From: Paludibacter sp.
GTDB taxonomy: Bacteria > Bacteroidota > Bacteroidia > Bacteroidales > Paludibacteraceae
DNA length: 64,000 nt
Direction: 5' to 3'
Assembly: GCA_019163375.1 (NCBI GenBank)
Contig: JAFLKK010000004.1
Coordinates: forward strand, 558,001 to 622,000
Numbering within the stretch: position 1 is the first letter of the stretch; the number at the start of each line of letters is the position of its first letter. A program made the position numbers and the translations under genes. Below, piece by piece: positions 57,034 to 64,000 of this stretch. Below the pieces are notes generated by a model, which did not search any database, was not told where the DNA came from, and saw only the letters and a program-made list of their open reading frames with translations.

Positions 57034-58281
57034 ATGAGTGGATTATTTAAAAGCGACGCGTTCACGGCGGTTCGGAATAGCAATTTTAGATATTTTTTAG
57101 GGTATAGGTTTTTTATGACAATGGCCACATTGATGCAATCGGTAATTGTAAGTTGGCACATGTATTATCTCACTCACAATGTACTTTGGTTAGGGCTTAT
57201 CGGATTGGTGGAAGTGATTCCGCAGATTTCCATTTCGCTTTTTGCCGGGCATTATATCGATTTGTGGAATCGGAAAAAGATAGTCAGAAACTCCACAATA
57301 ATTCTATTAATAGGGTCTTCTATCTTGGCCATTTACAGTCTCGAATCCTTTCACTCCTTCGAACGGTTGGGAATTTGGCCTATCTTCATCACTATTTTCC
57401 TTACCGGACTTTCAAGAGGTATACTAATGCCGGCACATACAGCTTTGTTGGGGCAGTTGGTAGATAAAAAGGATTATGCTAATGCAGCCACCTGGAGCAG
57501 TGCCAACTGGCAGATTGGGGCTGTAATGGGACCGGCGCTGGGCGGTTTGATTTATGGTTTCTCTACGATTACCGTTGCGTATAGTTCCATTATATTTATC
57601 TACTTCATTTCGTTGTACATGATTAGTCGTGTGCAAATAAAACACATCGTAAACAAGGCGCTTACGGCCGATGAGGATATTTTCAGCAGGATACGGGAAG
57701 GTATTCGCTTTGTTCTCCAATCGCCCGAGTTACTGGGCGCTTTTTCGCTCGATATGTTTGCGGTGTTGTTTGGAGGGGCGGTGGCTTTGTTGCCTGTTTT
57801 TGCTTCCGACGTTTTACATGTTGGTCCTGAAGGACTCGGATTCTTGCGGGCCTGTCCTGCAATCGGAGCTATCATGATGTCGTTTTACCTGATGTTTTAT
57901 CCACCGGTTCATAATAGCGGACGCACATTGTTGCTCGCTGTTTCGGCTTTCGGATTGTGCATGATTGGTTTCGCATTTTCGCACTGGTTTTGGTTGTCGG
58001 CACTACTGTTGTTGTTGAGTGGGTTGTTCGACAACGTAAGCGTGGTTATTCGTGGCACTATCCTACAACTTTATACCCCCGAGCATATGCGCGGACGTGT
58101 GGCGTCGGTCAATAGCATTTTTATCGGTTCGTCCAACGAATTGGGTGCTTTCGAATCGGGAGTTACTGCCAAGCTGATGGGACTTGTTCCTTCAGTGGCA
58201 TTTGGTGGTATTATGACTTTGATTGTTGTGGGCACAACGGCTAAGATAAATCCGGTACTGCGCAGGTTGTCGTTGAAGTAA
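57034..58281 (+). CDS. MFS transporter (MFS_3/EntS-like)
   Basis: 415 aa, about 12 membrane helices. The cytoplasmic loop motif GHYIDLWNRKKIVRNS between helices 2 and 3 is the MFS signature A variant. GRILMPAHTAL-like SRGILMPAHTALLGQLVDKK and the loop TPEHMRGRVASVNSIFIGSS in the second half place it with the MFS_3/EntS exporters. The substrate is unknown; the subfamily exports siderophores or drugs. It lies 77 bp after rsmD, so it may belong to the same transcript. Confidence 0.9.
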   Translation: MSGLFKSDAFTAVRNSNFRYFLGYRFFMTMATLMQSVIVSWHMYYLTHNVLWLGLIGLVEVIPQISISLFAGHYIDLWNRKKIVRNSTIILLIGSSILAIYSLESFHSFERLGIWPIFITIFLTGLSRGILMPAHTALLGQLVDKKDYANAATWSSANWQIGAVMGPALGGLIYGFSTITVAYSSIIFIYFISLYMISRVQIKHIVNKALTADEDIFSRIREGIRFVLQSPELLGAFSLDMFAVLFGGAVALLPVFASDVLHVGPEGLGFLRACPAIGAIMMSFYLMFYPPVHNSGRTLLLAVSAFGLCMIGFAFSHWFWLSALLLLLSGLFDNVSVVIRGTILQLYTPEHMRGRVASVNSIFIGSSNELGAFESGVTAKLMGLVPSVAFGGIMTLIVVGTTAKINPVLRRLSLK

Positions 58282-58417
58282 TGTGGCTAGGAACGGGTAA
58301 TGGATAAATGTAAAACTCTTTGATAAATCCTCTACTACTTAATCAGACTGTGTTGACAAGAATTTGGATAAGAAAATGTTCTAAATAATAAATATTATTG
58401 ATCTGTTTCCGAGTCTC

Positions 58418-58542
58418 GACCTTTCCCTAAATCCCTCTCCCAAGGAGAGGGACTTTACTGAGTGAAAGCTAATAGCTATGCCTCTAAATATGAGATGCTG
58501 TGTCCCCTTTCTCCTTTGGAGAAAGGGTTAGGGATAGAGGTC
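58418..58542. mobile_element. 125-bp palindrome-bounded element related to the metH insertion, without cargo
   Basis: Left end GACCTTTCCCTAAATCCC with hairpin CCCTCTCC/GGAGAGGG; right end inverted, TTAGGGATAGAGGTC with hairpin CCTTTCTCC/GGAGAAAGG. The order of blocks (GACCT, CCCTAA, hairpin) equals that of the 35-bp repeats in metH, but the arms are imperfect. About 50 bp of unrelated sequence lies between. It sits in the spacer after the MFS gene and carries no ORF. It is best seen as a MITE-like relative of the DUF559 element; the rest of this 354-bp spacer shows nothing. Confidence 0.6.
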
Positions 58543-58635
58543 AAAATAAGCAAAGATGATTCATATATGCAAATTTGATAAATATATCAATAATAGTTAT
58601 CACTTACTCATATTTGGAGAATGTATTGTTTTTCC

Positions 58636-59553
58636 TTATTTCTTTATCTCGTACCAACCACTTTCCTTCATCCAAGCATCCAGAATAGGCATCCATAGCG
58701 CTGTAGAGCCGGGACTGGTGGTGAGGTTGATGGCATGTCCGCCGTGAGGAAAAATATGAAGCGACGCATCCACTCCTTTTTCACGCAGGGCGGTGTAGAA
58801 GAAAATACTGTTGAGAGACGGAACACCTTTGTCGTCATTGGCATGAAAGAGTATGGCAGGTGGAGTTTGTTCCGTTACATGCAACTGAGTCGAGTACTGG
58901 TTGATCAATTCTGCGCTTGCATCTTTCCCTAATAAATTCTCGCGAGAGCCTTTGTGCGCGTACGGATCGGACAGCGTGATGACCGGCGAAAGCAATATCA
59001 TAAAATCGGGGCGAAAAGAGTAATTGCTCAGCGAATCCTTTACTGCCGAAACATCATTGCTGTAAACACCCAGCGACGAGGCTAAATGTCCACCCGCAGA
59101 AGTCCCGAAAACGCCAACTTTGGAAGTAGAATAACCATATTTAGATGCCAGCATTCGCATCATTCTTAATGCCCGTTGTCCATCTTGCAATGGTCCAATC
59201 TCACGCTGCAGCAAATCCGGACTTACCGGTAGGCGGTATTTCAATACAAAGGCCGTTCCGCCAATGCTGTTGATGTATTTTGCTATCTGAGAACCACTCA
59301 CTACATGCGCCAACCGAACATAACCACCACCGGGAATAATCAACACAGCAAAACCACGATTTTCCTCCTTCGAAGGTGTGTACACTTCAATATTCGGATT
59401 GGCTACCACAAATTGCCGTTCGTTGGCAATGCTGTCAGTCATGTGCAGCCCTTTGCTGTTGGGTAGTTTCCCTGGCTCCCACAGTGGAATGACTTGTTGT
59501 GCAGAGCTTGCCAATGAGCAAAAGATGATAACCGAAAGAAGCAGTTTTTTCAT
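58636..59553 (-). CDS. Secreted alpha/beta hydrolase (BD-FAE-like esterase)
   Basis: 305 aa from the ATG at 59551-59553, which opens a signal peptide (MKKLLLSVIIFCSLASSAQQ). The oxyanion region is VLIIPGGGYVRLAHVVSG, the nucleophile Ser is in VGVFGTSAGGHLASSLGV, the acid in FHANDDKGVPSLNS and the His in HIFPHGGHAINL. This pattern is typical of carbohydrate or feruloyl/acetyl esterases of the BD-FAE/Axe type. A role in xylan deacetylation would fit the locus at 18-30 kb, but the two are far apart. A TTG further upstream is rejected as the start. Confidence 0.87.
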   Translation of the reverse strand: MKKLLLSVIIFCSLASSAQQVIPLWEPGKLPNSKGLHMTDSIANERQFVVANPNIEVYTPSKEENRGFAVLIIPGGGYVRLAHVVSGSQIAKYINSIGGTAFVLKYRLPVSPDLLQREIGPLQDGQRALRMMRMLASKYGYSTSKVGVFGTSAGGHLASSLGVYSNDVSAVKDSLSNYSFRPDFMILLSPVITLSDPYAHKGSRENLLGKDASAELINQYSTQLHVTEQTPPAILFHANDDKGVPSLNSIFFYTALREKGVDASLHIFPHGGHAINLTTSPGSTALWMPILDAWMKESGWYEIKK

Positions 59554-59664
59554 GATGATATTGAATGTTGGTGTCAAGACTTCAAAAGTAATTTGTTTCT
59601 GAGAAGTTGATGGCCATTAATTGATATTTTTAGTGTAATTATTGGCGGAAATGATTGAAACAGG

Positions 59665-59710
59665 AATTCCATGTCGCACCCTGCCATTGGCGGAGGTTGG
59701 ACATGGAATT
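59665..59710. repeat. Inverted repeat downstream of the MscS gene
   Basis: AATTCCATGTC and GACATGGAATT pair over a 24-nt loop. It lies between the 3' end of the MscS gene and the 5' end of the esterase gene. No T-run in the minus direction, so a terminator role is uncertain. Confidence 0.45.
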
Positions 59711-59733
59711 TTCTACAGAGTTTTATTCAGACC

Positions 59734-60564
59734 TTATTTTTTCTCCTGCAGATGCACCACCATTTGAGGGGCTGGAGTGCTCAGCTTGTTATCCTTTAGT
59801 AGTTTGTACACCTTTTCGTTCATCTGAAAGTGCACATCCCAATAATCGGAATTGTTTACCCATGCTCTGACAACCAAACTCGCGGAGCTATCGCTCAATT
59901 CGGAAAAACCCATGAAATACGCAGGCTCATTCAGTATGCGGCTGTCTTCAGCAATAAAGGTAGTGATGGATTTTTTGAAATCATCGATATTATCTTTGTA
60001 GGCAATGCTAAACTTCCAGTCAACTCTTCGTAGTGGTTCGGCCGAAAAGTTAGTAAGTGAAGCGGTAGAAAGCGGTCCGTTAGGAATAACGATAAGCTTT
60101 TTATCGACAGTGTTTAAGTGCGTGGTAAAAATGCTAATCTCCTTTACAGTACCCGAAAAGCCTTGTGCCTCGATAAAATCGCCTACTTTAAACGGTTTAA
60201 ACACCAATACGATAACTCCTCCGGCGAAATTCTGCAAGGTCCCCGATAAAGCCATACCTACCGCCAAACCTGCTGCACCCAAAATAGCAATAAAGGAAGT
60301 CATTTGGATGCCTACCATTCCCATTACGGTGATGAATAACAGAACTTTCAACAGTACATTGGTGAGGCTCATCATAAACGAAACCAGCGATTGATCCAAT
60401 TTTGCTTTTTGTAAGGATTTGCCGGCCATCTTTGTGGCAAGCTTAATAACCCATAAACCCACTATGAGTACGATGATGGCGCCGATTAATTTCGGGCCGT
60501 AATCAAAACCTAGATTTACTACTTTGTCGATGTAATTTTGTGCTACTGAAATTTGGTCGTTCAT
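59734..60564 (-). CDS. Small-conductance mechanosensitive channel (MscS family)
   Basis: 276 aa, minimal MscS layout. Three N-terminal helices, the last being the pore helix with Gly/Ala packing (ILGAAGLAVGMALSGTLQNF). The beta domain follows (FKVGDFIEAQGFSGTVKEIS, IPNGPLSTASLTNFS), then the C-terminal alpha/beta domain. It opens on membrane tension to protect against osmotic downshock. Alone on the minus strand, 145 bp from the next gene. Confidence 0.93.
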   Translation of the reverse strand: MNDQISVAQNYIDKVVNLGFDYGPKLIGAIIVLIVGLWVIKLATKMAGKSLQKAKLDQSLVSFMMSLTNVLLKVLLFITVMGMVGIQMTSFIAILGAAGLAVGMALSGTLQNFAGGVIVLVFKPFKVGDFIEAQGFSGTVKEISIFTTHLNTVDKKLIVIPNGPLSTASLTNFSAEPLRRVDWKFSIAYKDNIDDFKKSITTFIAEDSRILNEPAYFMGFSELSDSSASLVVRAWVNNSDYWDVHFQMNEKVYKLLKDNKLSTPAPQMVVHLQEKK

Positions 60565-60709
60565 TTTTGAAATGTGTGCAATAAATTTTCCTACTCGTCA
60601 GGCTTTTCAGTTCCGCCCCTGTTTTTTAGTGGTTTTGGTCTCCACATATTGTTTTACTTTCTTTTGGCTGTTACGGTTTACATAAACTGTGCCAAGAAGC
60701 TAATTCTCT

Positions 60710-60925
60710 TTACGAAATTAGAATTGAACCCACAATCAAGGCAACTATCACAATAATCATTAGAATAAATGAAGTGACAGCTTTGGGATTTCCAAAATTT
60801 ACATTCCAGCCTACGCCGGGACTTGCTTTCGGAACAAGGAAATTAGGATCATTCTTGTTTACATAAATGCCACCATTCAAATAGATAAGTTTATCACTAA
60901 TATAATCAATCCAGTTCTTTTTCAT
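60710..60925 (-). CDS. DUF5808-like small membrane protein
   Basis: 71 aa. The segment YVNKNDPNFLVPKASPGVGW followed by NVNFGNPKA resembles the DUF5808 pattern (NPEDPR-LFVPKR-GWT-NF). A single C-terminal membrane helix, SFILMIIVIVALIVGSILIS, anchors it. Function unknown. It precedes the two orphan lipoprotein genes on the same strand but need not belong with them. Confidence 0.65.
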   Translation of the reverse strand: MKKNWIDYISDKLIYLNGGIYVNKNDPNFLVPKASPGVGWNVNFGNPKAVTSFILMIIVIVALIVGSILIS

Positions 60926-61003
60926 AATGATTTTGTTTTAGTTGACATTTACATCTTTTATCTTGTCACGGTTCACAGAACCGCGCCAGCGTGAGGGTGG
61001 GTT

Positions 61004-61570
61004 TTAGTCAGATTGGTGAATCCATTTATATTTGTCATTCTCGTTTGTTATTACTCCTCCACCAACTTCATCTTCTTCTACAAAAATTGATGTATTCTTC
61101 AACTTTGTAATTGTGTCACCTAAAATATCTCCAGTTTTGTTGTCAAAAATGATTTCAAATGTTGTTGAGTCTTTTAAAACGCCCCAAAAGTCAACCCAAT
61201 TGAAATTAGTCAAATGTGCGAATTTTTCTCCAAAGCCTAATTTCGTTTGTTTATGAGACTTTCCGTCAGTTATAATTATTCCAGAATTCTTTTGTTTTTT
61301 GAATTCAGCCTTGTCTACAACTCCGTCTCCATTAAAGTCTTCATGTATAATCTCGTCTAGATTGTAAATCCTGTAATTTTTATATTCAGAATTCAGGCTT
61401 TCTTCTCGGAATTTCTTAAGCTTATTGATAGAATCAGTTTCTATGTTTGAAATTGTATAATTAGAATCTTGTTTGACGACGTTTTCGGATAGAAATGCTT
61501 TCTTTTGGTTTTGTTGTCCGCAACCCAAAAACAACAAAATAGTCGATAAAATTAGAAATTGTTTCTTCAT
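61004..61570 (-). CDS. Hypothetical lipoprotein with EF-hand-like calcium loop
   Basis: 188 aa from the ATG at 61568-61570; an upstream TTG is ignored. The lipobox LFLGC places the lipidated Cys at residue 17. Near the middle HEDFNGDGVVDKAEFKKQ is a clear DxNxDGxxDxxE calcium loop of the EF-hand/dockerin type. The C-terminal half shows no known domain. The gene is AT-rich like the cassette genes at 11-15 kb, and follows a cassette-like end in the same direction, but I see no attC-like element after it. Confidence 0.65.
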   Translation of the reverse strand: MKKQFLILSTILLFLGCGQQNQKKAFLSENVVKQDSNYTISNIETDSINKLKKFREESLNSEYKNYRIYNLDEIIHEDFNGDGVVDKAEFKKQKNSGIIITDGKSHKQTKLGFGEKFAHLTNFNWVDFWGVLKDSTTFEIIFDNKTGDILGDTITKLKNTSIFVEEDEVGGGVITNENDKYKWIHQSD

Positions 61571-61779
61571 GTTCAAGTTGTTTTTTTTTCTTTTTTTCTA
61601 GAATAACTATTCCTCCTCCCAGTATATAGAAATGTGCAAATGTGGATAGTTCAAGCTTTACGAAGTGTAGCTTGGACCAGTTTTCAACTGATTTAAAACC
61701 AACATTACAAACGTTCTAGGTTTTAGTACAATGCTTGCCCGACTACCGGCGGATTACGCTGCGCCTAAATTTGCGCTAT

Positions 61780-61880
61780 TCACCGAGTGCAAAACAACGA
61801 ACTTGGACGAATAGAGTAAAACCACTGGAATGCACGTCAGCCAGCCAATGAACAAGCGTGTATTAGCAGCATGCCGTTTC
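61780..61880 (-). repeat. attC-like left arm (minus strand), element 5
   Basis: On the minus strand it reads GCATGCTGCTAATACACGC, then TTGGCTGGCTGACGTGCATT, the same order as elements 3 and 4 at 14.0 and 14.9 kb. The end CGGCATGCTGCTAAT is complementary to GTTGGCAGCAGCCG at 62517-62504, the start of its own cassette, with one gap. The right arm is not recognisable; the rest of this 323-bp spacer (61571-61893) shows nothing else. Confidence 0.5.
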
Positions 61881-61893
61881 GTTTCTAGTGTTG

Positions 61894-62481
61894 TTAGTAA
61901 TAAGTGCTATAAGAGTTAAAATCTGATTCATTACCTATATTTTTCTTGAGAAATTTCAAGATTTCTTTTTTCGTCTTAAAGTCATGCAATATATTAGCAT
62001 GCCATAATCCTGTTACTTGTTGATTCTTGTGTTTGATGATAAGAATATGTTCTGATTCTCCTATTCCTCCAGAAAAGTATGCAATTAACGTGATATTGTC
62101 TCCCAAACCAAGATAAACAAGTTGTCTCGCAGGTAATTCTTCAACAACATCGTCAGTCACTTGCCATTTTTCGCCATAATCGGCAATTGAAAAGTTGTCA
62201 GCTGTCATACGATTTAAAGTTTTCCTTATGAAGTTTGGAATTTCATTCGCTTTTTTCTTTTCTTTCAGATTTTTTTTTTCAAGTTCAGCTATTAATACCG
62301 GTAGTTTCTCATCTGAAAGTAATAATGATTTATCAATAATAGGTTCGTGAAAATAATTTGGATATTTTCTTTTTAATACAATAGAGTCTTTTTGACTTGA
62401 TTGACTTGACTTATTCGTACAAGCACAAAAAATCGTCAAGATAAGTCCAATAATTAATTTTATTCTAATTGAATCATTCAT
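61894..62481 (-). CDS. Hypothetical lipoprotein, 195 aa
   Basis: The signal peptide ends in TIFCACTNKSS, with a lipobox around residues 18-21. A Ser/Lys-rich linker leads to a soluble domain with LPARQLVYLGLGDNITLIAY in the middle and a Lys-rich helix near the end (KTKKEILKFLKKNIG). The family is not recognised. The gene lies between two complementary cassette-type ends (62517 and 61876), so it looks like a single integron-type cassette on the minus strand. Confidence 0.65.
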   Translation of the reverse strand: MNDSIRIKLIIGLILTIFCACTNKSSQSSQKDSIVLKRKYPNYFHEPIIDKSLLLSDEKLPVLIAELEKKNLKEKKKANEIPNFIRKTLNRMTADNFSIADYGEKWQVTDDVVEELPARQLVYLGLGDNITLIAYFSGGIGESEHILIIKHKNQQVTGLWHANILHDFKTKKEILKFLKKNIGNESDFNSYSTYY

Positions 62482-62681
62482 AAATCTTGTCTTATTTTTT
62501 TTACGGCTGCTGCCAACACCTATTCACCCCCAGTTCACTCCCGTTATTCCTTGTTTTATCCGGATATACCCGGTAAACAGGACATATATTGCCTTTATGG
62601 GTAGTGTCAGTTATTTTTACACTGCACAAACATACAAAATGTTATGAATGTTACCAATATTTTTTCTAACTATTTGTAAAT

Positions 62682-62721
62682 AAAAAGACCGCCTTTGGTG
62701 TTGATACCAAAGGCGGCTTTC
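62682..62721 (-). terminator. Intrinsic terminator, minus strand, downstream of the 21-bp repeat array
   Basis: AAAGACCGCCTTTGGT pairs with ACCAAAGGCGGCTTT around a 6-nt loop. On the minus strand the stem is followed by TCTTTTTATTT. It would end a transcript coming from the repeat array. Confidence 0.7.
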
Positions 62722-62744
62722 GGAGATGTTCTTTTTGGGTTGTT

Positions 62745-63185
62745 TTATTACTTGTTCAGGTTGGCTATTCCTCCGTTGAGGTGGATTACTCGTCCGATGA
62801 GGTATATTATTCCTCCGTTGAGGTGGATTACTCGTCCGATGAGGTATATTATTCCTCCATTGAGGTAGATTACTTCTCCGATGAGGTCTATTATTCCTCC
62901 GTTGAGGTTCAACAACCATACCGTGGGGTTCCTCTACTCAAAATTGGGGTCTTCTAACCCCAAGGATGGGGTTCTTGATAGGTCGGTTGGGGTTGTATAA
63001 CCTCAATGTAGGGTTGATGAACCGTATTTTAGGGTTGTATAACCTCAACGGATGGTTAATGAACCCCATCGATGCTATTTTACTCCCTTTTGCAGGTGTA
63101 AAGAACCCCGCGTTCGGTGTCGAGATCCGCTCTCCCGGTTTATTTAGAGTGCCTCTTGAAGTCGCACCCCGAATAGGCACGCAAC
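62745..63185. repeat. Degenerate 21-bp tandem repeat array (about 21 units)
   Basis: Units begin at 62745 and every 21 bp up to about 63165. In the first part, units alternate between TATTCCTCCGTTGAGGTGGA and TACTCGTCCGATGAGGTATA (20 of 21 bases shown). Further on the sequence drifts, but the C-C / G-G spacing is kept (AACCTCAATGTAGGGTT, GAACCGTATTTTAGGGTT). Many units can form small hairpins such as CCTC-GAGG or GGTT-AACC. Open frames across it exist on both strands only because the period is a multiple of three. I treat it as non-coding; the region on either side to 62482 and 63415 holds only hairpins. Confidence 0.65.
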
Positions 63186-63283
63186 CTCATTAAAAATAAA
63201 TCATTATTGTCGGTGAAAATCCGTTTATTCGGTGTATTCCGTGTGCTGCTTATCGTAACAGCAGCTGTTCGGTGGGATTGAAA

Positions 63284-63325
63284 AACGCAAACTCATCCTA
63301 TGACTTCAAGTCATAGGATGAGTTT
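63284..63325 (-). terminator. Intrinsic terminator of the FabH-like gene
   Basis: AAACTCATCCTATGACTT pairs with AAGTCATAGGATGAGTTT around a single base: an 18-bp perfect stem. On the minus strand GCGTTTTTC follows. It is 91 bp past the stop; between them are two direct copies of TTACTGATAACTG. Confidence 0.8.
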
Positions 63326-63415
63326 GAATACTACAAAATGGTTCAATATGCTGTACCTGAAACTAATGGGTACATTACTTCCTGCTTACTGATAACTGTT
63401 TACTGATAACTGATT

Positions 63416-64000
63416 TTACGCTTGATAAACGAATGCATTGATATTCATCCCTGCACCTACCGAGGCGAAAACCACTTTGTCACCTTTGTTTATTTGGTGT
63501 TCGGGCATTTCACCTTTCATGATCAAATCCAGCAAAGTAGGCAATGTAGCTACAGAAGTATTTCCCAGCGTGCCCACCGTCATTGGCATTACACCTTCAG
63601 GCGATTCTTTGATGTCATAAAGGGCATACAATCTTTTCAGGATGGCATCGTCCATTTTGCCGTTCGCCTGGTGTATAAGCACTTTAGTTATTTCGGTAAT
63701 GTCGGTATTACTTTTCTCCAAACAGGCCTTAATAGCTTGCGGAACGGTTTCCAACGCGTATTGGTACAGGCGGCGACCATTCATTTTGAGGAACAAATCA
63801 TCTCCTTTTTCGAAATCGGGGTTGTACGATTTACCCATTAACAGCAATCCTGCATGATGTAAGGTGTCGGAGCGTGTTTTGTGAGCAAGGATACCGATAG
63901 GTTTTGTACTTTCTTTGGCTTCCAATACCACAGCACCTGCACCGTCGGCATATAACATACAATCACGGTCGTGCGGATCGCTGATTCTCGACAATACCTC
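63416..64000 (-). CDS. 3-oxoacyl-ACP synthase III (FabH-like), C-terminal part
   Basis: 195 codons are visible and the frame runs off the right edge. The thiolase-fold C-terminal half is clear: MLYADGAGAVVLEA, the catalytic His in KVLIHQANGKMDDAILKRL and the catalytic Asn in GTLGNTSVATLPTLL, ending with VVFASVGAGMNINAFVY. The nucleophilic Cys is beyond the window. It condenses an acyl-CoA with malonyl-ACP. Whether it is the housekeeping FabH or a paralogue of secondary metabolism cannot be judged; the NTSVATLP wording is more like the latter group. Confidence 0.9.
   Translation of the reverse strand, partial: EVLSRISDPHDRDCMLYADGAGAVVLEAKESTKPIGILAHKTRSDTLHHAGLLLMGKSYNPDFEKGDDLFLKMNGRRLYQYALETVPQAIKACLEKSNTDITEITKVLIHQANGKMDDAILKRLYALYDIKESPEGVMPMTVGTLGNTSVATLPTLLDLIMKGEMPEHQINKGDKVVFASVGAGMNINAFVYQA

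Noticed and set aside
62617-63180. Two repetitive open frames on the minus strand (PHRTSNPPQRRN-type and LRLYNP-type peptides)
   Set aside because: They are open because the 21-bp period is a multiple of three; one runs through a terminator hairpin, they are broken by stops, and they have no ribosome site.
62745-63185. CRISPR array
   Set aside because: Units are 21 bp end to end with no unique spacers and no cas genes; the units drift gradually instead of being identical.

Overview
The window looks like a chromosomal segment from a member of the Bacteroidetes, most likely the order Bacteroidales; a Paludibacter-like organism is possible but this is only a guess. The evidence is a SusC/SusD pair, promoters of the TAnnTTTG type (about 19 bp after a TTG where the upstream box is visible), a methionine synthase without a C-terminal activation module, zinc-free forms of S14 and L36, and a DUF3822-rsmD pair.

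Layout. 1-4.0 kb (minus): the 5' part of mutS, a GT4 glycosyltransferase and a LysO-type lysine exporter split into two overlapping genes. 4.2-9.2 kb (plus): gpmI and metH. metH carries an in-frame 482-bp element bounded by perfect 35-bp inverted repeats that encodes a DUF559 (PD-(D/E)XK-like) nuclease domain. 9.3-10.3 kb: a short 21-bp-period repeat and an unrecognised 263-aa protein. 10.8-15.0 kb: AT-rich orphan genes (TPM protein, lipoproteins, small membrane protein), all on the plus strand, separated by attC-like imperfect palindromes. The two ends of individual cassettes are complementary to each other, so I read this as an integron cassette array without an integrase. 15.0-17.4 kb: AraC regulator, small membrane protein and an Old-Yellow-Enzyme reductase.

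18.0-30.6 kb is a polysaccharide utilisation locus aimed at glucuronoxylan: SusC, SusD, a GH3 beta-glycosidase with a PA14 insert, a GH67 alpha-glucuronidase, mannonate dehydratase (UxuA) and an SDR that probably reduces fructuronate to mannonate. It captures the oligosaccharide, trims xylose and (methyl)glucuronic acid and starts glucuronate catabolism. No regulator gene lies inside it.

30.8-49.2 kb is the merged str-S10-spc-alpha ribosomal protein cluster (rpsL, rpsG, fusA, then rpsJ through rplQ, including secY, map, infA, rpmJ and rpoA), with several structured spacers. 49.4-58.3 kb: a FadL-type outer membrane protein, a membrane/Nudix fusion, riboflavin synthase, a RelA/SpoT protein whose hydrolase motifs look degenerate, DUF3822-rsmD and an MFS transporter.

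58.3-64 kb: a 125-bp relative of the metH element without cargo, an esterase, an MscS channel, a DUF5808-like protein, two orphan lipoproteins (one with a cassette-like end on the minus strand), a 21-bp-period degenerate repeat array of about 440 bp, and the C-terminal part of a FabH-like ketoacyl synthase running off the right edge.

Most noteworthy are the nuclease-bearing palindromic element living inside an intact metH reading frame and the cassette array with self-complementary ends.
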